Assembly (NCBI GenBank): GCA_002335865.1
Contig: DDCY01000031.1
Span: 9,084 to 27,593 of the forward strand
DNA: 18,510 nt
DNA from: Saprospiraceae bacterium UBA1994
GTDB taxonomy: Bacteria; Bacteroidota; Bacteroidia; Chitinophagales; Saprospiraceae
Direction: 5' to 3'
This document shows, one piece after another, positions 8,453 through 15,405 of this stretch (positions are counted from its first letter, which is position 1; each line of letters starts with the position of its first letter). The notes under the pieces were generated by a model. It was given only the letters and a program-made list of their open reading frames with translations, was not told where the DNA came from and made no database searches. Made by a program: the position numbers and the translations under genes.

Positions 8453-11400
8453 ATGCGAATATTATTGTTTTTTGCTGTTAGCTTAATTGTTAATTCAATT
8501 ATCGGACAATCTTTTTTCTCTCCTATCCAAGATTCGGATGTCTCTCTAAGAGCAGATCAAGAAAGGACTATAATACCCAATCATTATCAAACTTTAGCGC
8601 TAGATATCGAAGGGATCAATAATTATCTTGGTAAAGCTCCTCACGAGCTAGATGGAGATAGAGTAAGTCAAGAAATAAGCCTCAAGGTGCCTATGCCAGA
8701 CGGAACATTCAAAACTTTCATGGTGTATGAATCGCCCACCATGATGGAGGAAATATCCGAAAAGTATCCCAACATAAAATCTTACAAGGGTTATGGGAGG
8801 TCAAATGACTACGAAAATCTAAGAATTAGTCTAAACAAGAAAGGATTCTATGCTGCCATACGTACGGTAAATGGCACTGTCTATATTGATCCATATTCGA
8901 CAAACACTACTACAGAGTATATTAGTTATTTCGTAAAGGATCATGAAGTACAATTGGAATCACATCAGATGGCCTGCGGTACTTCTCAGGATCCTGAAAG
9001 TATCCTGGATGAGCTCAAAGATATTGAAATACAAGGTGGACAGGAAACAAATGTGACCTTAAGAGGTAACAATATCCCACTGAGACAATACAGATTGGCC
9101 GTTGCTTGTACAGGGGAATTTGGTCAAATAAGATCAGATATAGAAGAGGTACTAGCTGATATAAATACTACGGTCACTAGACTAAATCAAATATTTGAAA
9201 ATGACTTATCCATAAGAATGATCTTAGTGGATCGTAATGATGAAATTATTTATGATAACCCACAGACTGATCCATATGCTATCCCAAGCAATTTCCCACC
9301 TGATTCAGGAACGGGAAGGTGGCTACTATCTCGTAATACAACAGTAATTAATAATACTATAGGTATTGGAAGCTACGATCTTGGACATATTTATCATAGA
9401 GCTTGTACAGATGTAGGTGGCGTAGCATATTTAGGTTCTATCTGTAGTAACAACAAAGGTGGTGGAGTTACATGTCATGCTTCGAGCAATCTAGAATACG
9501 TAACGGTAAGTATAGCCGCTCATGAAATGGGACACCAATTGGGATCACCACACTCTTTCAACAATTGTTCTGGTGATGGTAACGAATCACTACCTAATGG
9601 ATTTGAGCCTGGATCAGGAACTACTATAATGTCTTATGCAGGACTCTGCGGATCTAATAATGTACAAGGAGGCAATGATGACTATTACCACGTAGGCTCG
9701 CTAACTAATATTTATCGCTCCACTAGAGATGCAGCGCAATCATGTGCAGAAGAGATTAATATCAACAATCACGAAGCCGACGTACAATTGAATTATACTA
9801 ACGGTTTCTACATCCCGATAGGTACCCCATTTATCCTTACAGGAGATGCTACTGACGAAGATGGAAACAATATGACCTATAGCTGGGAACAAGTAAACAG
9901 TGGGCCTTTGAGTTCACTTGGAGCGCCTTTAAATAATGCTCCTGCATTTAGAGTATACTACCCAGATGAAAATAAAACAAGAATATTTCCAAAAGATAAT
10001 CTTCTACTATCGAACAGTAGTAGCAAAGTGGAAATCCTAGCTGAATACAATAGAAATTACAATTTTCAATTTGTAGTTAGGGATAATAATCCTGGAGGCG
10101 GTACAGCCTCTTGGGAAGAGGTTGCATTTTTTGCAAGTGATGTAGGAGGTCCTTTCTTAGTTACTTCCAATAACACAAATGATGTGATGAATGCTGGTGA
10201 CCAACAAACGGTTACTTGGGATGTTGCGGGCACTGATCTCGCGCCGATAAACTGTCAAAATGTAAATATTTATATCTCATATGATTCAGAACTTAACACT
10301 GATAAATTAACTGATGACTTAATCTTACTAGCGGAAAATACACCTAACGATGGATCCCAAGAAATAGTAATTCCCACAAGACTTACTACTCGAGCTAGAA
10401 TCGTAGTAAGAGCAGCGGACAATATATTTTTCGATGTAAGCAATCGAAATAATATAGTAGAGGAGCCAAGTACACCCAAGGTATACTTCGAGTCAGCAGA
10501 AACCAAAATTGCTCTTTGCTCTGACACCTATGCTATAGAGATATCCACTCAGGGACTAGGAGGCTATGAAGGAGCTGTGAGAATGGAAATAGAAGGTCTT
10601 CCTGCAGAGGCAGAAGCTGATTTTACTACCGCTACTTTAATGGCTGGAGAGAGTACTACTCTCAATCTAGATTTTTCAAACGTATTATCTACCGGAAATT
10701 ATGAGATGAAAATATTAGCAATAGCAGAAGGTATAGATTCTTTAGAAAGAATTATACCCATTAATAATATTGCTACAGATTTCAGTGACCTAGCTTACAT
10801 AGGTCCTGAAAATGGAATCAAAGGTTATACATCCTTGCCTACATTAGAGTGGACAATGGTGCAGAATGCATTTAATTATAAAGTAGAAATAGCTACGAAT
10901 CCTGGATTTACAGAAGCAACTATCGTTCATTCGGCTACAGTTACTAATACAAATTATACGCCATCAGAAATACTAGAAGTATCAAGTGTGTACTACTGGA
11001 GGGTTAGAGCAGAGAATGATTGCAGGCAAGGAGAATTTCCTGATGTATATGCATTTAGCACGGAGTCACTTTCTTGTCAATCATTTGAGGCGAATAATCT
11101 ACCTAAAAATATATCACAATCTGGGACACCTAGCATTTTAGCGGAAATACCAGTAAGTGGACTAGGTCAAGTAGCTGATGTGAATGTAAAAGTCTTCAAA
11201 GGTTTACATGAAAGGAATAAAGATCTTACAGCCTACTTGCAAGCTCCGGATGGAGATAGAGTAAAATTATTCGGCAATGAATGTGGAAATCAAAGTAACT
11301 TCAATTGTGCTTTTGATGATGAATCGCCTACCGATTTTTCATGTCCACTCAATAGTCAAGAGACATACAAACCAGAAGTAGCCCTCAGCGACTTGAATGG

Positions 11401-12106
11401 AAAAGATATTGCAGGATTATGGATATTGCAACTTGACGATAATGTAACAGGAAATAGCGGAAAATTTGAGCAAGCAACTATAGAAATATGTTCAAATGTG
11501 AGTCTAAACCCTCCAGTACTTGTAAATAACAATGTACTAGAGTTACCTCCTGGAACAAGAGACGTAATACAGTCACCTCAAATGCTAACCACCGATCCTG
11601 ATAACACATTTGATCAACTACTCTATACGCTAGTAACAGCACCTCAGCATGGCCAATTACAGCTTAATCTGGTTACTCTACAAATAGGAGATCAATGGAC
11701 ACAGAATGATATTCAGTTAAATAATCTTACCTATTTACATTCCGACAATGGTAGTGAATCTGACATGCTCCGATTTGATGTCGTGGATGGTGAAGGTGGA
11801 TGGGTAGAAATAACAAAATTTAATATTGCAATCGATGATTCATTCGTTACTAGTACTCTTGATAATAAATTTGACAATGAAATCACGATTTACCCTAACC
11901 CAGCTGACGAAAGTCTATACATAAGCCATAAGACAATAGATGCATTGTCGATAAAGATATTGGATCTTGCAGGAAGAATTTTGAGCAATCTTTCTACTAA
12001 CAGAAACAATATGATCAATACTAGTAACCTTGATAATGGTGTTTATCTAGTGGAGATTACATCAGAGGAAAAGAAGAGTGTGAAAAAGATTGTAATACAG
12101 AGGTAG
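8453..12106 (+). CDS. Secreted reprolysin-like zinc metalloprotease with P domain and T9SS sorting domain
   Basis: 1217 residues. Order: signal peptide (1-19, MRILLFFAVSLIVNSIIGQ); propeptide to about 200; catalytic domain about 205-435 with HEMGHQLGSPH (His357, Glu358, His361, His367), Gly364, and the Met-turn IMSYAG (Met393), i.e. a metzincin of the reprolysin (M12B-like) type; an Ig/PKD-like region about 445-570; a further beta-rich region; a fibronectin type III-like domain about 785-868 (YYWRVRAENDC); a proprotein-convertase P domain about 875-1015 (LTAYLQAPDGDRVKLF, DIAGLWILQLDDN); a cadherin-like repeat about 1020-1130 (APQHGQLQL, LTYLHSDNGSESD); and a T9SS domain from about 1140 (IYPNPADESLYISH ... 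VKKIVIQR). Cys175 in MACGTS near the end of the propeptide could be a cysteine switch. It is expected to be exported by T9SS and act on extracellular protein. Confidence 0.95.
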   Translation: MRILLFFAVSLIVNSIIGQSFFSPIQDSDVSLRADQERTIIPNHYQTLALDIEGINNYLGKAPHELDGDRVSQEISLKVPMPDGTFKTFMVYESPTMMEEISEKYPNIKSYKGYGRSNDYENLRISLNKKGFYAAIRTVNGTVYIDPYSTNTTTEYISYFVKDHEVQLESHQMACGTSQDPESILDELKDIEIQGGQETNVTLRGNNIPLRQYRLAVACTGEFGQIRSDIEEVLADINTTVTRLNQIFENDLSIRMILVDRNDEIIYDNPQTDPYAIPSNFPPDSGTGRWLLSRNTTVINNTIGIGSYDLGHIYHRACTDVGGVAYLGSICSNNKGGGVTCHASSNLEYVTVSIAAHEMGHQLGSPHSFNNCSGDGNESLPNGFEPGSGTTIMSYAGLCGSNNVQGGNDDYYHVGSLTNIYRSTRDAAQSCAEEININNHEADVQLNYTNGFYIPIGTPFILTGDATDEDGNNMTYSWEQVNSGPLSSLGAPLNNAPAFRVYYPDENKTRIFPKDNLLLSNSSSKVEILAEYNRNYNFQFVVRDNNPGGGTASWEEVAFFASDVGGPFLVTSNNTNDVMNAGDQQTVTWDVAGTDLAPINCQNVNIYISYDSELNTDKLTDDLILLAENTPNDGSQEIVIPTRLTTRARIVVRAADNIFFDVSNRNNIVEEPSTPKVYFESAETKIALCSDTYAIEISTQGLGGYEGAVRMEIEGLPAEAEADFTTATLMAGESTTLNLDFSNVLSTGNYEMKILAIAEGIDSLERIIPINNIATDFSDLAYIGPENGIKGYTSLPTLEWTMVQNAFNYKVEIATNPGFTEATIVHSATVTNTNYTPSEILEVSSVYYWRVRAENDCRQGEFPDVYAFSTESLSCQSFEANNLPKNISQSGTPSILAEIPVSGLGQVADVNVKVFKGLHERNKDLTAYLQAPDGDRVKLFGNECGNQSNFNCAFDDESPTDFSCPLNSQETYKPEVALSDLNGKDIAGLWILQLDDNVTGNSGKFEQATIEICSNVSLNPPVLVNNNVLELPPGTRDVIQSPQMLTTDPDNTFDQLLYTLVTAPQHGQLQLNLVTLQIGDQWTQNDIQLNNLTYLHSDNGSESDMLRFDVVDGEGGWVEITKFNIAIDDSFVTSTLDNKFDNEITIYPNPADESLYISHKTIDALSIKILDLAGRILSNLSTNRNNMINTSNLDNGVYLVEITSEEKKSVKKIVIQR

Positions 12107-12125
12107 AATTAAGAAAAAAGATTTG

Positions 12126-12398
12126 CTATAATTTAAAATTTTTAAATTTTTGGACTAATTCTTCTTTATAAGCTGGTCTTAAGATCTCTACCAAGATTAA
12201 TTCTTCTTTACCTGCGTTGAATATTCTTACCCGAGTGTTTTTTGGAATAACGAAACCAATACCACTAACTATGTGATCTTCGCTGCCCTGGTACTCTAGT
12301 CCAAGTAGCCCCTTCAAGACTATTCCTCTAATTTCAAACTTTGCTTCAATAATTGGTTCTGTCCATCCAAAAGGGGCGTGCATTTTAATTAACCCCAT
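12126..12398 (-). CDS. Small cupin-like protein, start codon uncertain
   Basis: From the first ATG (12398) the product is 90 residues with a cupin-like C-terminal half: SGIGFVIPKNTRVRIFNAG followed by KEELILVEILRP, the pattern of a sensor-type cupin with a Pro-Asn/Gly turn and no clear metal-binding HxH motif. The open frame continues upstream for another 54 codons to ATC at 12560 and encodes a signal peptide there (see 12399-12560), so the mature product is probably a secreted or periplasmic protein of about 120 residues. It converges with the metalloprotease gene, 19 nt apart, and lies 81 nt downstream of a lipoprotein gene on the same strand. Substrate or partner unknown. Confidence 0.6.
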   Translation of the reverse strand: MGLIKMHAPFGWTEPIIEAKFEIRGIVLKGLLGLEYQGSEDHIVSGIGFVIPKNTRVRIFNAGKEELILVEILRPAYKEELVQKFKNFKL

Positions 12399-12560
12399 CT
12401 CATCCGACTGGGTATAATCAAGTATAATACGTTCTATATTATCTTGGATTAATAGTTTTTTAGGAATGACATTACTACTCCCCTCTTCAATTATACTTTG
12501 TGAGTATGAGGTAAAAGAAATGAATAGCAGTAGGTAAAATAAATTCTTTAAAAAATTGAT
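12399..12560 (-). other. In-frame signal-peptide extension of the cupin gene without canonical start codon
   Basis: Upstream of the ATG at 12398 the frame stays open and reads NFLKNLFYLLLFISFTSYSQ, a textbook signal peptide with a basic n-region, a leucine-rich core and a SYSQ end, followed by about 35 hydrophilic residues (SIIEEGSSNVIPKKLLIQ...). No ATG, GTG or TTG lies in it. ATC at 12560-12558 is placed exactly where the initiator Met would be expected, three nt after an in-frame TAA (12566-12564). An in-frame ATG occurs six codons before that TAA, at 12584, forming a mini-ORF MFIFFA-stop. The arrangement parallels that at 2288-2365. Confidence 0.6.
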
Positions 12561-12617
12561 TTTTTAGGCAAAAAATATGAACATAGACTATTAAGGTAGT
12601 AAAGAAAAAGATAAACG

Positions 12618-12645
12618 GATAGAAGAAGATATGCTTATGACTTAG
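12618..12645 (+). repeat. Repeat B, short third copy (28 bp)
   Basis: Matches the last 28 bases of the repeat at 15308-15405 with four differences, including the core AGAAGAAGATATGC. Its final TTAG overlaps the stop codon of the minus-strand lipoprotein gene (TAA on the minus strand, 12644-12642), exactly as the copy at 15405 overlaps the stop of the gene at 15402. The match is short and purine-rich, so it is the weakest of the three. Confidence 0.4.
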
Positions 12646-13043
12646 TTACAGCCAGAACTTAATCTAAATAAACTATATCCAGGAGTTTCAAAATATACCT
12701 CTCCACCATTACATTCAAATCTGATTGGGGTAATTAATTCATTGTCAAAATGTAAATCAACCGTTAGAACATCATCTTCAAATGTATAAGGGTTAGTGCC
12801 TGGTATATGATTTCCATCAGCTGCTTGAAATGAATCATATAAAGATTGACAGTCTCCCTCAACACAATAATATGTGTATCGGACGCCATCCTCATAGAGG
12901 TACATTGTATTTCCTTCTGGAACACCGCCATCTATTACCCATTTACCTTCAATTGTATAAGCTGGTAAAGAAATATCATCTAACTCGTCATCACAACCAA
13001 AAGTAAAAATCAGTAAAGTAGAAAAAATAAGTAGTCTTTTCAT
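12642..13043 (-). CDS. Small lipoprotein, lipocalin-like fold possible
   Basis: 133 residues. The N-terminus MKRLLIFSTLLIFTFGC is an SPII signal with Cys17, followed by DDELDD, an acidic stretch of the kind that directs Bacteroidota lipoproteins to the cell surface. The mature part opens with YTIEGKWVIDGG, which resembles the start of small lipocalin-like domains (GxW motif), and ends with VYFETPGYSLFRLSSGC. Three further Cys may form disulphides. No enzymatic motif is visible; function unknown. The minus-strand -7 element at 13108-13115 is suitably placed to drive it, and perhaps the cupin gene behind it. Confidence 0.75.
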   Translation of the reverse strand: MKRLLIFSTLLIFTFGCDDELDDISLPAYTIEGKWVIDGGVPEGNTMYLYEDGVRYTYYCVEGDCQSLYDSFQAADGNHIPGTNPYTFEDDVLTVDLHFDNELITPIRFECNGGEVYFETPGYSLFRLSSGCN

Positions 13044-13107
13044 TTTGTTGTTTTTTTTTAAAAGTATTAAATTAATTACGCTCTAGACTACTTGGTAATG
13101 AATAAGG

Positions 13108-13115
13108 CAAAAATA
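13108..13115 (-). promoter_or_regulatory. Bacteroidota -7 element for the lipoprotein gene at 12642-13043
   Basis: The minus strand reads TATTTTTG, matching TAnnTTTG, with 64 nt to the ATG at 13043, the same spacing as for the peroxidase and metalloprotease genes. No convincing -33 box. Confidence 0.4.
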
Positions 13116-13190
13116 TCAATTTTACTCCAAGATTTTGATTTGATTAATCACACGATAGATATTATCCCCAAAGTCTATTAAAATCATTAA

Positions 13191-13215
13191 ATTTAAGTTC
13201 TTTCTAAACTTAAAT
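13191..13215 (+). promoter_or_regulatory. Inverted repeat in the leader of the SnoaL-like lipoprotein gene
   Basis: ATTTAAGTT and AACTTAAAT are perfect 9-bp arms around a 7-base loop, ending nine nt before the ATG at 13224. As RNA it would fold into a weak AT-rich hairpin next to the ribosome-binding region; as DNA it could be an operator. The role is inferred from position only. Confidence 0.35.
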
Positions 13216-13223
13216 GAAAAATA

Positions 13224-13733
13224 ATGAAAAATATTATTCTATTATCAATTATAACATTACTACTTATTGGTTGTAAACAAGAATTAAATAAAGAGTGTGA
13301 GTCTTTAGCAAAACTTAATGCACAAACAGAGAAAAATATCAATACCTACAAGATGGCTTGGGATGCTTTTTTTGAAACTAGAGATAGTAATGCTATAAAT
13401 ACAGACAGTTTTGATGAGCAAGTAACCGTAGTAACGTCAGAAGGTAACATTACTGGTATTGAAGCTTTTCGAGATTATTATAATAATTATTTAACTGGTT
13501 TTTCTGATGCTCAATTTAACTTTATTGATGTAGTTGGGCAAGGAGACAAAGTAGTTAAACATTGGAATTTTAAAGGAACTCATGATGGAGAGATGTTTGG
13601 AATCCCTGCAACTAACAAAAAAGTAGACATCAGTGGTACTACCATGGTATTAATGAAAGATGGAAAAGTATTACAGGAACAAGATTTTTTTGATAACTAC
13701 TCGTTTTTAATGCAGCTAGGTTTACTAGAATAA
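13224..13733 (+). CDS. SnoaL-like (ester cyclase type) lipoprotein
   Basis: 169 residues. MKNIILLSIITLLLIGC gives an SPII signal with Cys17. The mature part, from about residue 38, is a SnoaL/NTF2-fold domain: YKMAWDAFFETRDSNAI, FDEQVTVVTSEGNITG with a downstream IEAFRDYYNNYLTGF, then VVKHWNFKGTHDGEMFGIPAT, VDISGTTMVLMKDGKV and a FFDNYSFLMQLGLL ending, which is the usual layout of SnoaL-like polyketide-cyclase relatives (aldol-type cyclases or uncharacterised ligand binders). Attachment to the envelope is unusual for an enzyme of secondary metabolism, so a binding or isomerase role is as likely. It is followed directly by repeat A with its hairpin. A second, unrelated SnoaL-type lipoprotein lies at 16618-17415. 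Confidence 0.85.
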   Translation: MKNIILLSIITLLLIGCKQELNKECESLAKLNAQTEKNINTYKMAWDAFFETRDSNAINTDSFDEQVTVVTSEGNITGIEAFRDYYNNYLTGFSDAQFNFIDVVGQGDKVVKHWNFKGTHDGEMFGIPATNKKVDISGTTMVLMKDGKVLQEQDFFDNYSFLMQLGLLE

Positions 13734-13750
13734 AAAAATAGTCTTATAGA

Positions 13751-13896
13751 AATAGTTTGATTGCTATATAGTAGTTGAAAAACTCAAAGCATATCAAGAT
13801 ATAATTCATTGGCCCTACGCCAAGATTGGTATACCTATAAAAAACTAGGAGTTGATTAATCAACTCCTAGTTTTTTGTTTAAAGATATGTGCTTTA
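13751..13896 (+). repeat. Repeat A, copy 1, at the 3' end of the SnoaL-like gene
   Basis: About 146 bp, repeated at 14650-14801. The two copies share AATAGTTTGATTGCT, a 60-bp core (13777-13836 against 14678-14737) with four differences, the hairpin, and a tail ending in GCTTTA. It begins 18 nt after the stop of the preceding gene. The two copies differ by a 2-base indel before the core, which argues against a shared reading frame over the whole unit. Confidence 0.85.
13839..13876 (+). terminator. 38-bp perfect palindrome, intrinsic terminator
   Basis: Nineteen-bp arms with no mismatch, centred between 13857 and 13858; the GC-richer part is CTAGGAG / CTCCTAG, flanked by six A on the left and six T on the right. 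As RNA it is a strong hairpin followed by U on either strand, so it can end transcription of the SnoaL-like gene and of anything from the right. Confidence 0.8.
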
Positions 13897-14214
13897 GAAT
13901 GTACCTAGTCGTATCAATGAAATCAAAAGTATACCAATTACAATCTCGGATTTAAGGTGTTTATTGGCAGGATTTATAACTTTAAGAAAAACTGTATATT
14001 TATATTTTATTAATTACTCCATTTGTATTATTATTATTCTAATTATAATAATATAATTTAATAATATTTGGTAATAATCAATTTTTACATTATTATTATT
14101 TAATAAATCTAAAATATTTTTGGAAAGCAATGATTATGAACTGGATCGCTCTAAACAATAGTCTATTCAAAAACATGATCATAGGAAATTAATTTATAGA
14201 AGGAGATAAAAAAT
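13897..14214. other. AT-rich spacer between two lipoprotein genes
   Basis: Extremely AT-rich, with ATTATT and AATAAT strings around 14020-14105. A -7-like TATTTTTG lies at 14115-14122 on the plus strand and could serve the leader ORF and lipoprotein gene behind it. No other gene is supported. Confidence 0.4.
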
Positions 14215-14268
14215 ATGCGAGTACAACACCTCGAGGTATTAAAAAAGGATAAATATTTATTATGGTAA
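14215..14268 (+). CDS. 17-codon leader ORF overlapping the next gene
   Basis: An ATG preceded by AGAAGGAGAT, the best Shine-Dalgarno sequence in the window, opens a frame of 17 codons (MRVQHLEVLKKDKYLLW). Its TAA overlaps the ATG of the lipoprotein gene (ATGGTAA, 14262-14268), the geometry of translational coupling. The downstream gene has only AAGGAT at a longer distance. It could be a leader peptide that brings ribosomes to the lipoprotein start. Short ORFs arise by chance, so the claim rests on the SD and the overlap. Confidence 0.4.
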   Translation: MRVQHLEVLKKDKYLLW

Positions 14269-14645
14269 AATCAATTAATTCAGTTATATTACTAGGAGCA
14301 ATTTGCACTTTTGTTTCTTGTACTGTTTTTAAACTTTCAATGTTGCCGTCTGAGGTATATAATACTTTGCCCAACTTCACCAAATCAAAAATGATTTCAT
14401 ACCAAAAAGCTGAAGAAGAAATAGAAGCACATAGATGTAAATATTTGGTTAAGGGAAGAGATTATAGCGCAAATATGGGATTAACCGTAAAAGATGATTT
14501 AAAAAATGGTGCCAAAGGGATAGATGATTGGGTAGATTTAGATGGAGGAAATACTTATGTTCTTCTTACTTATAGATGGGAAGTTTTGGGTGATAATGTT
14601 GGAACTCAACTCCATTTAAAATTTGATACAATGTTGTGTGAATGA
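14262..14645 (+). CDS. Small lipoprotein of unknown function
   Basis: 127 residues. MVKSINSVILLGAICTFVSC is an SPII signal with Cys20. The mature part of about 108 residues has no family I recognise; it contains one amphipathic stretch (SYQKAEEEIEAHRCKYLV), a GRDYSANMGL turn, and a beta-rich end (NTYVLLTYRWEVLG, TQLHLKFDTMLCE), with two further Cys that could pair. The start overlaps a leader ORF; the gene is followed directly by repeat A copy 2. It lies between the two copies of repeat A, so it could have arrived with one of them. Confidence 0.7.
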   Translation: MVKSINSVILLGAICTFVSCTVFKLSMLPSEVYNTLPNFTKSKMISYQKAEEEIEAHRCKYLVKGRDYSANMGLTVKDDLKNGAKGIDDWVDLDGGNTYVLLTYRWEVLGDNVGTQLHLKFDTMLCE

Positions 14646-14649
14646 TGAT

Positions 14650-14801
14650 AATAGTTTGATTGCTCAACATAGTAATTGAAAAACTCAAAGCGTATAAAGA
14701 TATAATTCATTGGCCCAACACCAAGATTGGTATACCTTAACAAAACAAGGAGTTGATTAATCAATTTGCTCCTTGTTTTATATTTAAGGACATATGCTTT
14801 A
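14650..14801 (+). repeat. Repeat A, copy 2, at the 3' end of the lipoprotein gene
   Basis: About 152 bp, matching 13751-13896 in the same order: AATAGTTTGATTGCT, the 60-bp core, a hairpin and the GCTTTA tail. It begins five nt after the stop of the preceding gene and its last bases overlap the stop codon of the minus-strand gene at 14799. Being placed at the same position behind two unrelated plus-strand genes, it behaves as a mobile or duplicated 3'-end module. Confidence 0.85.
14742..14779 (+). terminator. Hairpin terminator of repeat A copy 2
   Basis: Arms AAAACAAGGAG and CTCCTTGTTTT are perfectly complementary across a 16-base loop that itself contains TTGATTAATCAA. Relative to copy 1 the left arm has T to A and the right arm A to T at the paired position, a compensatory change that keeps the stem. 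Confidence 0.75.
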
Positions 14802-15002
14802 TTTTTTTTGATATTTTTTTATACCCAAATAAGTCATATAACAAAAGATAATAATTAATGGAGTTTCTAAATATACATTAAGAAATTCTGTTTCATTACT
14901 TATATCACAATAAAAGTTATATACAAGCAATCCAACAGAACCAAAATATAATATGGCAGGTAGATACTTAATTGATAATATAAATTTTTCTAATTTTTCC
15001 AT
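14799..15002 (-). CDS. Small two-helix membrane protein
   Basis: 67 residues with two hydrophobic segments (about YLPAILYFGSVGLLVYNFY and ETPLIIIFCYMTYLGI), separated by an acidic loop, and a basic C-terminus (KKYQKK). No family recognised. It begins three nt after the stop of another small membrane-protein gene (15006-15104), so the two are probably co-translated. Confidence 0.55.
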   Translation of the reverse strand: MEKLEKFILSIKYLPAILYFGSVGLLVYNFYCDISNETEFLNVYLETPLIIIFCYMTYLGIKKYQKK

Positions 15003-15005
15003 AAA

Positions 15006-15104
15006 CTATGATTTATCTGAAAAAAATTGAATACATACGAGGCAAATACCAATGATAATTCCACAAATAATAATTACTTTATTAACCCAGCTAATATTTT
15101 TCAT
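15006..15104 (-). CDS. 32-residue single-helix membrane protein
   Basis: Minus-strand ATG at 15104, stop TAG at 15008-15006. The product starts MKNISWVNKV, continues with a strongly hydrophobic segment (IIICGIIIGICLVCIQFF) and ends SDKS: a basic start and one transmembrane helix. Spacing to the next gene is three nt (its ATG is at 15002). Too small for family assignment, but composition and tight coupling favour a real gene; a leader peptide is the alternative. Confidence 0.5.
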   Translation of the reverse strand: MKNISWVNKVIIICGIIIGICLVCIQFFSDKS

Positions 15105-15182
15105 TTTGTAAGCCTTTTCAGTTAAACCAATACACTAGTTTACAAAATTCTATGAAATAACTTAGCCCATAATAAGTCCAAA

Positions 15183-15405
15183 ATGAAGTATAAACTTAAG
15201 GAGCATTTTGTTACCCCAGAGCAGAAAGCTGTTAATTTAGGCTTATATGAGTTTAAAGAACAGCCTTTGTTCTTAAATATAGACGAAGAAGAATAGATTA
15301 AAGCTATAGAAAGCTATGTGTCATTCGTCTATAAATATAAGTCTAACCTATTTACGAGGTTTAGAAATAGCAGAACTGAAAGAAGAAGATATGCCTATGG
15401 TTTAG
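15183..15405 (+). pseudogene. Decayed gene remnant carrying repeat B copy 1
   Basis: An ATG at 15183 opens 37 codons (MKYKLKEHFVTPEQKAVNLG and on to NIDEEE) that end at TAG 15294-15296. Behind it, a different frame from ATG 15316 gives 29 residues ending GLEIAELKEEDMPMV, almost the same as the end of the fragment at 16463-16560. Stop conservation and two silent changes point to this frame as the old coding one. It looks like a gene 3' end joined to unrelated or frameshifted sequence. I do not recognise the family. Confidence 0.45.
15308..15405 (+). repeat. Repeat B, copy 1 (98 bp)
   Basis: Nine differences over 98 bp from 16463-16560 (about 91% identity), without indels. Its terminal TTAG contains the stop codon of the minus-strand membrane-protein gene at 15402. 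Confidence 0.85.

Noticed and set aside
14130..14192. 20-codon ORF in the AT-rich spacer (MIMNWIALNN...)
   Set aside because: No Shine-Dalgarno, the -7-like box is only 7 nt upstream, and there is no feature to support translation.
14713..14719. GCCCAAC in repeat A copy 2 as an integron attC core site (RYYYAAC)
   Set aside because: Copy 1 has GCCCTAC, and no matching GTTRRRY partner occurs at the other end of either copy; no integrase is in the window.
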